A stretch of 51,378 bases of DNA from Ruminococcaceae bacterium UBA5413 (GCA_002409585.1 DHNP01000039.1:1-51378); one strand, 5' to 3'. Counted from the stretch's first letter, positions 14,867 to 24,126 are shown. The notes: generated by a model not told the origin, from the sequence alone. Numbers and translations are program-made.

Positions 14867-15745
14867 ATGTCGATACAAAAAAAATATAACCTGAGAAATA
14901 AAATAATTCCCGTTGCGGTGACGGTTTCACCGGTAGCCGTTTGGCTCGTCCTCCTTATCGCCGTGCCTTTGCTGTATATTTTCATTATCAGTTTCTGCTC
15001 GACCGACGCCGAGCACAACATCGTCTTTTCATTTTCACTTGCAAATTACGCTAAGATGTTTGATCCGTCGCTTTTGACTATTTACGCTAATTCCCTTGCC
15101 ATATCAGTGCTTACGACGGTTTTTTGCATACTCGTAGGCTACCCGTTCGCTTACATAATGGCCTTCAGCAGTCCGTTTAAAAAATCCATGATGATGGTTT
15201 TCCTTCTCCTACCTTTCTGGACCAACTCCATAATAAGACTTTACGGCTGGCGGACCATCATAGGCCGGAACGGGTACATAAACCTGGCACTGGAAAAACT
15301 CGGCGTCATTTCATCTCCGTTTACCATGCTTTACACACGCGGAGCGGTGGTGCTCGGCATGGTGTACACGCTGCTCCCTTTTATGATACTGCCCATACAC
15401 ACAGTCATAGACAAACTTGACAGGAGCTACCTTGAGGCGGCAAGCGACCTTGGAGCAAAGCCGGTAAAAAGTTTTCTGCACATAACGCTCCCTTTGACCA
15501 TGCCGGGCATTTTTGCCGGTACGATAATGGTATTCATACCGTCGCTCGCGTACTTTTTTGTTTCGGATATATTGGGCGGCGGCAAAAACCAGCTTATAGG
15601 CAACGTTATAGAGCGCCAGTTTAAGGAAGCGTTTAACTGGCCGTTTGGGGCGGCGCTTTCAATACTTCTGATTTTAATTACGCTGCTGCTTGTCAAAGCG
15701 TACATGAAAACCGGCGGCAGCCTTGAAGAGCTTGGGGGAGTGTGA
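14867..15745 (+). CDS. potB: Polyamine ABC transporter permease
   Basis: This 292-residue inner-membrane protein has six predicted membrane segments. The conserved cytoplasmic EAA loop reads EAASDLGAKP (around residue 190) and contacts PotA. The start follows GAGAGGTGGG. Two nt separate it from potC, so they are cotranslated. It forms the channel with PotC. Confidence 0.93.
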   Translation: MSIQKKYNLRNKIIPVAVTVSPVAVWLVLLIAVPLLYIFIISFCSTDAEHNIVFSFSLANYAKMFDPSLLTIYANSLAISVLTTVFCILVGYPFAYIMAFSSPFKKSMMMVFLLLPFWTNSIIRLYGWRTIIGRNGYINLALEKLGVISSPFTMLYTRGAVVLGMVYTLLPFMILPIHTVIDKLDRSYLEAASDLGAKPVKSFLHITLPLTMPGIFAGTIMVFIPSLAYFFVSDILGGGKNQLIGNVIERQFKEAFNWPFGAALSILLILITLLLVKAYMKTGGSLEELGGV

Positions 15746-15746
15746 G

Positions 15747-16562
15747 ATGAAGCTTAAAAGGAAAAGTAAGCAAAAGCTTAAAAAACGTGCGGGTACTGTT
15801 TACACCGCGCTGGTATTCATATTCCTGTATATGCCGATTATGATAATAATTCTGTTTTCGTTCAATACTTCGGAGCGCAACGTCGTTTTCGAAGGCTTCA
15901 CTACAAAATGGTACGGGATAATGGTACAGAACTCCGCACTGCTTTACGCGTTCAAAAATACGCTCACGGTGGGCTTTTGGAGTACGCTTATCTCCGCGGC
16001 TATAGGCACGCTGGCGGCCGTTGGGATGTACCGCTACAGGTTCCACGGCAGAAACCTTATAGATATGCTGCTTTACATACCGGTTGTAATACCGGAAATA
16101 GTCCTCGGCATTTCACTGCTTTCAATGTTTTCGCTCTGCCACGTTTCACTCGGCCTTGCAAGCCTTGTGGCGGCTCACGTCACGTTCTGCATACCGTTCG
16201 TCGTTTTTACCGTGCGCGCGAGGCTTTCAGGTTATGACAACTCTATTGAAGAAGCGGCAATGGACCTTGGGGCCAACAGAAGGCAGGTCTTTTTCAGGAT
16301 AACCGTACCTGTTATATCTCCGGGCATCATTTCAGGCGCTGCGCTTGCGTTTACGCTTTCCGTAGACGATATAATCATAAGCTTTTTTACAACCGGCCCC
16401 AAAAGCACGACTTTTCCGCTTAAAGCAATGGAACTTGTAAGGACCGGCATAACGCCTGACGTTTATGCCCTTTCCACCATAGTTATCACAGTGACTTTTT
16501 CGGTAGTGCTTACAGTGCAGACGGTACTTTATAAAAAGAATAAAAAGCTTAACGAATCATAG
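15747..16562 (+). CDS. potC: Polyamine ABC transporter permease
   Basis: This 271-residue permease has six membrane segments and an EAA loop EEAAMDLGANRRQ. The ATG at 15,747 has GGGGGAG at 15,734-15,740. An upstream in-frame start inside potB is less likely. It pairs with PotB to form the channel. Confidence 0.93.
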   Translation: MKLKRKSKQKLKKRAGTVYTALVFIFLYMPIMIIILFSFNTSERNVVFEGFTTKWYGIMVQNSALLYAFKNTLTVGFWSTLISAAIGTLAAVGMYRYRFHGRNLIDMLLYIPVVIPEIVLGISLLSMFSLCHVSLGLASLVAAHVTFCIPFVVFTVRARLSGYDNSIEEAAMDLGANRRQVFFRITVPVISPGIISGAALAFTLSVDDIIISFFTTGPKSTTFPLKAMELVRTGITPDVYALSTIVITVTFSVVLTVQTVLYKKNKKLNES

Positions 16563-16572
16563 GAGGGTAAAG

Positions 16573-17619
16573 ATGAAAATATTTAAAAAAGCGGCGGCGG
16601 TAGCTGTTTCATCTGCGCTGTGCCTGCTTACGCTCGCCGCGTGCTCCGGAGCCGGCAAAAGTGCGCAGTCTGCATCCAGAACTCAAAAATCTTCCGGCGA
16701 ACTGAACCTGTTTATTTGGACGGAATACATACCGCAGAGCGTAATTGACGACTTTACCAAACAGACAGGCATTGAGGTTAACGTTTCAACATACTCGACA
16801 AACGAGGATATGCTTGCGAAAGTCAAGGCGAGCAACAGCGGCATATACGACATAGTCGTCCCAAGCGACTACATGGTAAAAATGATGGCGGACCAAGGCC
16901 TGCTGCAGAAGCTCGACAAAAGCAAGCTTACAAACCTGTCAAACATAGATACGGCCTATATGGACAAAGATTTCGATAAAGGCAATAATTATTCGGTCCC
17001 GTACCTCGGCGGCGTTGCGGCGCTGTGCATCAACAAATCCGAGGTAAAGGAGAAGATAACATCTTTTAAGCAAGTGCTTGACCCCAAGTACAGCGACTCC
17101 GTCGTCGCGCTCGACGATTTCAGGGCGGTCATAGGCATGACGGCAAAGAGCCTCGGTTATTCTTTGAGTACGACGGACGACGGCCAGCTTGCCAAAGTAA
17201 AGGAGCAGCTCGCAAAACTGAAACCCAACATTAAAGCACTTGACAGCGACTCGCCTAAAACTTCAATGATAAACGGCGAAACAAGCATAGGGTTTATGTG
17301 GAACGGCGAGATAGCGCTCTGCATGCAGGAAAGCGATGACTTTGATGTGGTTTTCCCAAGCGAGGGATGTTACATTTTCCTTGACAATATGTGCGTGCTT
17401 AAAGGCGCCGAAAATTACGGCAGCGCCATGAAATTTATAAATTACATTTTGGAGGCAAAAACGGAAAAGGCGATATTGGGCGAATTTCCGTACTTAAGCC
17501 CAAACAAGGCCGCAATAGCGCTTATGCCTGAAAGTTACAGAAACAACAAGGCTTCCAACGTGCCTAAGGGCGTAGTTGAAAAAAGCGAATACGTCAAAGA
17601 TATAGGCTCGGCGGTATAA
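16573..17619 (+). CDS. potD: Polyamine-binding lipoprotein, C-terminus cut by an in-frame stop
   Basis: This 348-residue protein has a lipoprotein signal (lipobox LAAC, Cys at about residue 24) and a type II binding-protein fold with the aromatic-rich N-IF-WTEYIP entrance. It delivers spermidine or putrescine to PotABC from the cell surface. The frame stops with TAA at 17,617, yet the next 11 codons still encode KYDDMWTDFTK followed by TGA at 17,653. The same ending is present in the broken potD copy at 13,198. The TAA is therefore a nonsense change, a sequencing error or a readthrough site. Loss of the last helix would probably be tolerated in part. Confidence 0.9.
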   Translation: MKIFKKAAAVAVSSALCLLTLAACSGAGKSAQSASRTQKSSGELNLFIWTEYIPQSVIDDFTKQTGIEVNVSTYSTNEDMLAKVKASNSGIYDIVVPSDYMVKMMADQGLLQKLDKSKLTNLSNIDTAYMDKDFDKGNNYSVPYLGGVAALCINKSEVKEKITSFKQVLDPKYSDSVVALDDFRAVIGMTAKSLGYSLSTTDDGQLAKVKEQLAKLKPNIKALDSDSPKTSMINGETSIGFMWNGEIALCMQESDDFDVVFPSEGCYIFLDNMCVLKGAENYGSAMKFINYILEAKTEKAILGEFPYLSPNKAAIALMPESYRNNKASNVPKGVVEKSEYVKDIGSAV

Positions 17620-17671
17620 AAGTACGACGATATGTGGACAGACTTTACAAAATGACGGGAGGAAGATACTT

Positions 17672-19147
17672 ATGACGACAGGGCAAATGTATATCGGCGG
17701 CAAGTGGACCGGAAGCATTTCAGGCGAGACAAGGGAGATAATATGCCCGTCAGACGGCAGGATAATAGCAAAGGTGGCCGAGGGCTCCGCGGAAGATGTG
17801 CGCAGAGCCGTCAAAGAAGCGCGGAAAGCTTTCGACAGCGGATGCTGGAGCAAAGCGCCGGTTCTTGAAAGGCGTGATTTCCTTAATAAAACCGCCGATA
17901 TGATAGACGGCTGTTCCGACATGCTAATGCGCCTCGAAACGCTGAACACCGGCAAACCTTTCCGTGACAGCGCCGGCGATATAGCGGATGCGGCGAACTG
18001 TTTCAGGTACTATGCGGGACTTATAAACAAACCTACGGGGCAGGTCTTTGAGGTGCCGGACCCTAATATGCAGACCATGGTTGTCCGTGAGCCTGTAGGC
18101 GTCTGCGGCCAGATAGTCCCGTGGAACTACCCGCTCTTGATGGCGGCGTGGAAGCTCGCTCCGGCTTTGGCCGCGGGCAACACGGTAGTCTTTAAGCCTG
18201 CGGAGATAACGCCGCTTACGGCGATAAAGCTTTTTGAAATGTTTGAAAAAGCCGGCCTGCCCGCGGGCGTTGCGAATTTGGTGCTCGGCAGCGGAGCTGA
18301 AGCCGGCCATGAGATAGCCGTAAACCATGGGATAGACAAGGTGGCTTTTACGGGCGGAACCAAAACAGGACGGAGCATAATGCAGGCGGCAACTGAAAAT
18401 ATCAAAAACATATCGCTTGAGCTGGGCGGAAAGTCGCCGTGCATAGTTTTTGACGACTACGATATGGAGTCGGCTGTGGAGTGGGCCATGTTTGCCATTT
18501 TCGCTAACCAGGGCGAAGTATGCTCCGCCGGTTCGCGCCTTATACTTCAGGACACGATATACGACAAATTTTTAAAGCGCCTTGCGGAACGTACAAAAAA
18601 GATAAAAGTCGCGCGCGGCGAAACGGATGGCTGTGAAATGGGGCCTGTTATAAGCGAAACGCAGATGGAAAAGGTCCTGTCGTACATTGAAAAAGGCAAA
18701 AAAGAGGGGGCGCGCTTACTCTGCGGCGGCTGCCGCATGACTGACGGCGACTATGCGAAGGGCTTCTTTGTTGCACCGACTGTTTTTGCCGACTGCACGC
18801 CTGGCATGAGCATTGTCCGCGATGAGATTTTCGGTCCGGTACTCGCGGTGCAGAAGTTTCATACGGAGGAAGAGGCCGTCGCCCTTGCAAACGATACTCC
18901 GTACGGGCTTGCGGGCGGCGTTATAACTAAAGATATCTCACGCGCCATACGCGTTGTAAAAGCCCTTCGCGCCGGCATAACGTGGGTAAACTGCTACAAC
19001 CCGACCTTTAACGAAGCGCCGTGGGGAGGCTACAAGCAAAGCGGCATCGGCCGTGAGCTGGGTACTTTCGGCCTTGAAGAATACACTGAGGTTAAACAGA
19101 TAAACATCAACCTGTCCGGCGGCGGGGTAGACTGGTTTGCGGATTGA
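17672..19147 (+). CDS. NAD-dependent aldehyde dehydrogenase, probably 4-aminobutyraldehyde dehydrogenase
   Basis: This 491-residue ALDH-superfamily enzyme has the catalytic glutamate motif LELGGKSP, the catalytic cysteine in QGEVCSAG, and PWNYP in the cofactor site. Its similarity is with betaine/aminobutyraldehyde dehydrogenases. It lies between PotD and the putrescine aminotransferase gene, so the likely reaction is oxidation of 4-aminobutyraldehyde to GABA. The ATG follows GGGAGGA. Substrate preference within this superfamily is not certain from sequence. Confidence 0.88.
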   Translation: MTTGQMYIGGKWTGSISGETREIICPSDGRIIAKVAEGSAEDVRRAVKEARKAFDSGCWSKAPVLERRDFLNKTADMIDGCSDMLMRLETLNTGKPFRDSAGDIADAANCFRYYAGLINKPTGQVFEVPDPNMQTMVVREPVGVCGQIVPWNYPLLMAAWKLAPALAAGNTVVFKPAEITPLTAIKLFEMFEKAGLPAGVANLVLGSGAEAGHEIAVNHGIDKVAFTGGTKTGRSIMQAATENIKNISLELGGKSPCIVFDDYDMESAVEWAMFAIFANQGEVCSAGSRLILQDTIYDKFLKRLAERTKKIKVARGETDGCEMGPVISETQMEKVLSYIEKGKKEGARLLCGGCRMTDGDYAKGFFVAPTVFADCTPGMSIVRDEIFGPVLAVQKFHTEEEAVALANDTPYGLAGGVITKDISRAIRVVKALRAGITWVNCYNPTFNEAPWGGYKQSGIGRELGTFGLEEYTEVKQININLSGGGVDWFAD

Positions 19148-19237
19148 ACGCAGGCCGGCGCTCCATGCGGAGGAAGTCTTTTAATTAAGGTATCAAATAA
19201 TTTACAATATTATAAGTCTGAGAAAGGATTTGTTAGA

Positions 19238-20590
19238 ATGAGTTCGCAAAAAGCTCTCGAAATTGTTGATAAGGTCTTAGGTTATGTTGATAAGGATGCA
19301 CTTACAGACACGGACAAAAAAGAAATAGTACAGGACAGCATAGACAATTACAACACGTACATAAACCCCGGATGGTTAAAGTACCGTAAATCCGTTTCCA
19401 CGAACGCGGCGTTTGTAGAGTGGGAGGACCACGACTCGTACTTTACCGATGTGTACGGTGAAGAATTCATAGACTGCCTCGGCGGCTTCGGCATTTACAC
19501 TTTCGGCCACAGGAACCCGGAAATTCTAAGGCACGTAGAGGCGCAGCTTAACAGGCAGGCGCTTCACAGCCAGGAACTGCTCGACCCACTGCGCGGGTAC
19601 CTTGCGAAGGCCCTTTCCGAGATAACCCCGGGCGACTTAAGCTACTGCTTTTTCACGAACGGCGGGGCGGAGGCCGTGGAAATGGCACTCAAGCTCGCGC
19701 GTATAGCAAGCGGCGGCAGATGGTTTGTTTCGGCCGTGGGCGGTTTTCACGGGAAGTCCATGGGGGCTATTTCCGTAGGCGGCAAAGCAACTTACCGTGT
19801 GCCGTACCTGCCTATGGTACAGCAGGTGACGCACGTAACTTACGGCGATGCAGACGACCTGCGCCGCACCCTTTCAAAACTGCAGGCCGTAGGCGAAAGC
19901 GTCGCTGCCGTTATACTGGAACCTATCCAGGGCGAGGCAGGCGTTATAGTCCCTCCGGCGGGGTACCTTACGGAAGTGCGAAAAATATGCGACGAGTTCG
20001 GCGTTTTCCTTATACTTGACGAAATCCAGACCGGCATGGGCAGGACGGGTTCTTATTTTCGCTGCCTTTCTGAAAACGTCACGCCGGACATAATGACTTA
20101 CGGCAAAGCTTTCGGCGGCGGCATCATGCCCATAACCGGCATAATCGCGCGGCCTAAGCTTTGGGTGGAGCCGCTTAAGGAGAACCCGTGGCTTTTGGGT
20201 TCGCCTACGTTCGGCGGCAACCCGCTTGCCTGCTCTGCGGCGCTCGGCGCCATTCAGTATATGGTTAAGCATGACGTACCGAAGCTGTGCAGGGAAAAAG
20301 GCGAATTCCTTATAGGCGGCCTTAAAAAGCTTGCGGCAGAGTACCCGACCGTCATACAGGAGGTACGCGGCGCCGGGCTTATGATAGGCGTCGAATTTTA
20401 CAAGTCTGAGTACGGGTACAGTGTGGCCAAAGCCCTTTTCGCGCGCCGCGTTATGACAGCCGGCACGCTCAACAACTCAAAAACTATACGTTTTGAGCCT
20501 GCCGCCGTAACAAGCTATGAGGACTTTAAAAAGGTTCTGCGGTTTATGGACGAAGCGCTCGCCGATACTAAAAAAGAGTTCGGCATTTGA
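19238..20590 (+). CDS. patA: Putrescine aminotransferase (PatA/YgjG family, class III)
   Basis: This 450-residue PLP enzyme closely matches E. coli PatA in its diagnostic parts: NPGWLKYRKSV, the FIDCLGGFGIY-GHRNPE segment, LHSQELLDPLR, FHGKS and the Schiff-base lysine in MTYGKAFGGG. It transfers the amino group of putrescine to 2-oxoglutarate, giving 4-aminobutyraldehyde, the substrate of the upstream dehydrogenase. The ATG has GAAAGGA at a good distance. The 90-nt gap before it contains an AT-rich stretch that may hold a promoter. Confidence 0.94.
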   Translation: MSSQKALEIVDKVLGYVDKDALTDTDKKEIVQDSIDNYNTYINPGWLKYRKSVSTNAAFVEWEDHDSYFTDVYGEEFIDCLGGFGIYTFGHRNPEILRHVEAQLNRQALHSQELLDPLRGYLAKALSEITPGDLSYCFFTNGGAEAVEMALKLARIASGGRWFVSAVGGFHGKSMGAISVGGKATYRVPYLPMVQQVTHVTYGDADDLRRTLSKLQAVGESVAAVILEPIQGEAGVIVPPAGYLTEVRKICDEFGVFLILDEIQTGMGRTGSYFRCLSENVTPDIMTYGKAFGGGIMPITGIIARPKLWVEPLKENPWLLGSPTFGGNPLACSAALGAIQYMVKHDVPKLCREKGEFLIGGLKKLAAEYPTVIQEVRGAGLMIGVEFYKSEYGYSVAKALFARRVMTAGTLNNSKTIRFEPAAVTSYEDFKKVLRFMDEALADTKKEFGI

Positions 20591-20684
20591 AGCGGCCGGT
20601 ACTGAAAATATATGAAACCTTTTTGCAGCCGGCGGCATGTCTGCCGGCGTAGATAAACATAAAATTAAAAAAGGAAGCTTTATT

Positions 20685-22049
20685 ATGTTAAGAGATGCTT
20701 TACCGAAAATAATTACCCCATTGCCGGGGCCGAAGGCAAAAGCCGTAATCGGGCGTAGGGCGAAAGCCGTGCCGTCGGTGATACGCTGCGGCTACCCATG
20801 CGTTATAAAACGCGGCGAAGGGGCTATGGTTGAGGATGTGGACGGCAACGTTTTCCTCGACTGGGTAGGCGGCGTAGGCGTGCTGAACATAGGCTACTCG
20901 CAGCCTGAGGTAGTGGCGGCCGTAAAGGAACAGGCGGACAGGTACTTTCACGCAATGTTTAACATTGTCACGCACGAAGGTTACGTGAGCCTTGCCGAAA
21001 AGCTTAACGAAATAATGCCGGTAAAAGGCAAAGTAAGAAATACAATGTTTGCTAACTCAGGCGCGGAAGCCGATGAAAACGCGGTGAAAATCGCGAAATC
21101 GTACACTAAACGGCCAAACATAATCGTTTTTTCAGGCGCGTTCCACGGCAGGACGCTTCTTACTATGACGATGACGTCGAAAAAATCGTATTCGTACGGC
21201 CTCGGCCCTTACCCCGACGGCGTGTACCGTGCGGAGTACCCGAACCTTTACCGTGCCCCTAAAGGCTACACGCGTGAAGAAGCTGTAAACTATTACCTTG
21301 AAAAATTAAACCGTGTCTTTGAGGAGGCTTCGCCTGCTGAGTTTGTCGCGGCAATCGTAGCCGAGCCGGTTCAGGGCGAGGGTGGTTTTGTTCCCGCGCC
21401 GATAGAGTGGGTAAAAGCCGTGAGAAAGCTTTGCGACGAAAAAGGAATACTTTTGATAGCCGACGAAGTACAGACGGGTTTCGGCAGGTCGGGAAAAATG
21501 TTCGTCTCAAACTATTGGGAGGAAGCCGGCTGCGCGCCGGACATAATCGCCGCGGCTAAATCCATCGCGGGCGGCGTTCCGCTCAGCGCAGTAACGGCAA
21601 GAAAAGAAATTTTTGACGGCGTAACCCCCGGCGTCATAGGCGGGACGTTCGGCGGCAACGCGCTTGCATGCGCCGCGGCGCTCAAAGTGCTTGAGATAAT
21701 GAAAAGGGATAACCTCTGCGGCCGCTCGCTTGAGATAGCCGGCAAGTGCCGTTCTGTTTTCCTTTCATGGAAAGATAAGTATGAAGAGGTAGGGGACGTG
21801 CGCGGCGTAGGCTGCATGATGGGCATAGAGTTTGTTAAGGATAAGGGGACGAAGGAACCTTACCCTGAGCTTGTTAAAAATATAATAAACGAAGCGGCGC
21901 TGCACGGCCTCCTTATTGAGAATGCCGGTACGTACGACAATGTTATACGTTTTCTCTGCCCTCTTGTCGTTACCGATGCCCAGCTTGACAGCGGGCTTAA
22001 CATACTTGAAAACGCCATAAAGTCATCTGCCGCGAAGCTGAAAAAATAA
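20685..22049 (+). CDS. gabT: GABA-type class III aminotransferase
   Basis: This 454-residue PLP enzyme has the class III pattern: NSGAEADENAVKIAK, FSGAFHGRT, a conserved LLIADEVQTGFGRSG, and the Schiff-base Lys in AAAKSIAGGVPL. It resembles 4-aminobutyrate aminotransferases and follows the putrescine aminotransferase by 94 nt, so the natural reaction is GABA plus 2-oxoglutarate to succinate semialdehyde plus glutamate. I place the start at ATG 20,685 after AAGGAAGC. A related omega-amino acid aminotransferase is possible. Confidence 0.88.
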   Translation: MLRDALPKIITPLPGPKAKAVIGRRAKAVPSVIRCGYPCVIKRGEGAMVEDVDGNVFLDWVGGVGVLNIGYSQPEVVAAVKEQADRYFHAMFNIVTHEGYVSLAEKLNEIMPVKGKVRNTMFANSGAEADENAVKIAKSYTKRPNIIVFSGAFHGRTLLTMTMTSKKSYSYGLGPYPDGVYRAEYPNLYRAPKGYTREEAVNYYLEKLNRVFEEASPAEFVAAIVAEPVQGEGGFVPAPIEWVKAVRKLCDEKGILLIADEVQTGFGRSGKMFVSNYWEEAGCAPDIIAAAKSIAGGVPLSAVTARKEIFDGVTPGVIGGTFGGNALACAAALKVLEIMKRDNLCGRSLEIAGKCRSVFLSWKDKYEEVGDVRGVGCMMGIEFVKDKGTKEPYPELVKNIINEAALHGLLIENAGTYDNVIRFLCPLVVTDAQLDSGLNILENAIKSSAAKLKK

Positions 22050-22065
22050 CCCGTTCCAAAGCCAT

Positions 22066-22110
22066 GCGCCCGCTTGCGGAATCTGCCGGAAGCGGGCGCG
22101 GTTAATTTTT
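22066..22110 (+). terminator. Terminator after gabT
   Basis: A 10-bp GC-rich stem (22,066-22,075 with 22,090-22,099) is followed by GGTTAATTTTT. It ends the polyamine catabolism transcript. Confidence 0.82.
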
Positions 22111-22268
22111 ATACTCCGGCACCTTAAATAAATTCATAAGGCGGCTCTGAGAGTGGTACAGGCCGCGGGGCTTGGGACGGCGGCGTTCGGGCCTTAGTGG
22201 TATATACATGCTGGATAAATAAAGAATACTTTGTTTTAACTTTTTAAGTTAAAGGCCTGACGGCTAAA
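22111..22268 (+). promoter_or_regulatory. Leader of the aspartase operon with palindromic operator
   Basis: No gene is seen here. A palindrome with 8-bp arms (22,235-22,242 TTTAACTT and 22,246-22,253 AAGTTAAA, 3-nt centre) has the same TAACTT-N3-AAGTTA core as one at the trp promoter. A weak -10 (AATACT, 22,225-22,230) lies just upstream, which would place the palindrome over the transcription start. The -35 is not recognisable. Confidence 0.55.
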
Positions 22269-22415
22269 ATAAAAATTATTAATCGAAAGGGCAAAAAAGT
22301 ATTTACCTGCTGCTTTTGTTATGGTAGAGTATTGGCGGTTGATGAAACACAGGATACGTTGACGGGTACTGAAGTTTGCGGCAACTGTAAAATAAGCGAA
22401 AGCGGGGCGCAATAA
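22269..22415 (+). CDS. Small CxxC zinc-ribbon peptide before aspartase (possible AUA start)
   Basis: The frame is open from a TAA near 22,246 to the TAA at 22,413-22,415, which directly abuts the aspartase ATG. It encodes a peptide of about 48 residues with C-C-x2-C in the first half and C-x2-C near the end, the layout of a treble-clef or zinc-ribbon. No ATG, GTG or TTG is available at the proper place. An in-frame ATA at 22,269 would give a 48-residue product, whereas an AAAGGG at 22,286-22,291 points to a GTA at 22,299. The Cys spacing and the junction with aspA support coding. Function unknown. Confidence 0.55.
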   Translation: MKIINRKGKKVFTCCFCYGRVLAVDETQDTLTGTEVCGNCKISESGAQ

Positions 22416-23849
22416 ATGGGTGAAAGAATTGAATATGACTCGGTTGGGAGCATTGGGGTTCCTGAAGACGCGTATTACGGCATACAGTCGCTGCGTGCGT
22501 TCAGGAACTTTCATATTACCGGAAGGACTTTAAGCAGTGAATTTATCGTTTCGCTCGCCCAGATTAAAAAGGCGGCGGCGGTAACAAATTATGAGTGCGG
22601 CAATATTGATTATGTATTGTCAAAGGCCATAGTAAAAGCCTGTGATGAAATAATAAACGGACGCTTCCACGGGCAGTTTATAGTGGACCCCATACAGGGC
22701 GGCGCGGGCACGTCGGCAAACATGAACGCAAACGAGGTCATAGCAAACCGCGCGTGCGAACTGCTCGGTGGCGCAAAAGGCTCTTATGTGCCTGTACACC
22801 CTAACGACCACGTAAATATGTCGCAGTCTACAAATGACGTTTTTCCCACGGCAGGCAAGCTCACGGCGCTGAAGCTTATACCGGAACTCGTCTTTAAGCT
22901 TAAGAGGCTTGCAAATGCTCTCGACGGGAAGTCGCGCGAGTTTGCCGCGGTAGTGAAAATGGGCCGCACGCAGCTGCAGGACGCAGTGCCCATAAGCCTT
23001 GGACAGGAGTTTGCCGCTTTTTCATGCGCTGTGAAACGAGACGCAAAAAGGCTCGTAAAAGTTACGGATGAACTAAGGACGGTCAATATGGGCGGAACAG
23101 CCGTCGGGACTTCGGTTAACGCTTCACCGGAGTACGTCGCCGGTATAGCGGAGAACCTCAGCAGTGTAGCGGGAACGGAGGTAGTACAGGCGGAAAACCT
23201 TATTGACTGCACGCAGAACCTCGACTGCTTTGCCTTTGTATCGGGAGCGCTGAAAACATGCGCCGTAAACCTTTCGAAAATATCAAACGACCTCAGGCTC
23301 CTTTCGAGCGGCCCAAGGACAGGGATAATGGAAATTGCCCTGCCGGCTGTGCAGAACGGCTCGTCCATAATGCCCGGCAAGGTCAACCCCGTTATACCCG
23401 AAGTGGTCACGCAGGCCGCGTTCAACGTCATAGGCAACGACTGTACGGTTGCTTTGGCGGCGGAAGCAGGGCAGATGGAGCTTAATGCGTTTGAACCGGT
23501 CCTTTTTTACAAAGTGTTCGAGTCCATAAAAACCCTTACAGGCGCTGTCAGCACCCTTACAGACAACTGTGTCTGCGGCATAACGGCAAACAGGGAGAAC
23601 TGCGAGGCACACCTGCGCGAAAGCGTGGGGACTGTTACGGCGCTCTGCCCGTATATCGGATATGAAAAGTCGGCGGAACTTGCTAAGCAATCGCTCAAAA
23701 CCGGCGTGCCGGTTGGAACCCTTGCCCTTAACTGCGGTATCCTGACGAAAAGGGAGCTTGAAGAAGTGCTCGACCCGGTTGCTATGACCGGCTGCCGTAA
23801 ACTTGACACGCTGAGTAAAGTTTCTGTCTGTGAAAGGAGCGGCATATGA
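22416..23849 (+). CDS. aspA: Aspartate ammonia-lyase (aspartase)
   Basis: This 477-residue lyase has the fumarase/aspartase signature GSSIMPGKVNP, the NSTNDVFPT-like SQSTNDVFPTA element, and GTAVGT. Overall it resembles E. coli AspA more than fumarase, including the VIGND and AAEAGQMELN segments. It deaminates aspartate to fumarate and ammonia. The 477-residue length is normal. Its ATG abuts the stop of the small zinc-ribbon gene, and its end overlaps the next small gene (ATGA). Confidence 0.9.
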   Translation: MGERIEYDSVGSIGVPEDAYYGIQSLRAFRNFHITGRTLSSEFIVSLAQIKKAAAVTNYECGNIDYVLSKAIVKACDEIINGRFHGQFIVDPIQGGAGTSANMNANEVIANRACELLGGAKGSYVPVHPNDHVNMSQSTNDVFPTAGKLTALKLIPELVFKLKRLANALDGKSREFAAVVKMGRTQLQDAVPISLGQEFAAFSCAVKRDAKRLVKVTDELRTVNMGGTAVGTSVNASPEYVAGIAENLSSVAGTEVVQAENLIDCTQNLDCFAFVSGALKTCAVNLSKISNDLRLLSSGPRTGIMEIALPAVQNGSSIMPGKVNPVIPEVVTQAAFNVIGNDCTVALAAEAGQMELNAFEPVLFYKVFESIKTLTGAVSTLTDNCVCGITANRENCEAHLRESVGTVTALCPYIGYEKSAELAKQSLKTGVPVGTLALNCGILTKRELEEVLDPVAMTGCRKLDTLSKVSVCERSGI

Positions 23850-24001
23850 ATTATTTGGGAAATGAACTCGTGTATATAGAGGACGAACGCGTGAACAGGT
23901 CGCCCGACAGGGTAGACAGGTACACTCGCACCGTTAAAAAGTGCGGTAAAAAAGTCTGCAGGCCCGACAGGTTTGTAAGCGGCAGACGAAACTTTACGTA
24001 A
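23846..24001 (+). CDS. Small basic protein coupled to aspartase
   Basis: This 51-residue protein has two Cys (C-x4-C near residues 33-38) and many Arg and Lys in its second half. It starts at an ATG overlapping the aspartase stop (ATGA) with GAAAGGAGC ahead, so it is translationally coupled. A hairpin follows. Function not recognised. It may bind nucleic acid or metal, but that is only a guess from composition. Confidence 0.6.
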   Translation: MNYLGNELVYIEDERVNRSPDRVDRYTRTVKKCGKKVCRPDRFVSGRRNFT

Positions 24002-24046
24002 AAAATTCACACCAAGGCAAGTTTGCGGCGAAAGTGTGCCGCACGT

Positions 24047-24083
24047 AAAAAAACGTATCCTTCCTGCATGAAAGGGTACGTTT
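24047..24083. terminator. Hairpin after the aspartase operon
   Basis: A 12-bp stem (24,051-24,062 with 24,072-24,083, one G-U pair) separates aspA from the trp promoter. The T-run is good on the minus strand (A-run 24,047-24,053) and weak on the plus strand, so it probably works in both directions. Confidence 0.6.
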
Positions 24084-24126
24084 CCCATCTTAAAAACTTT
24101 TTAAAATAAAAAAATTCGGAAAACTC

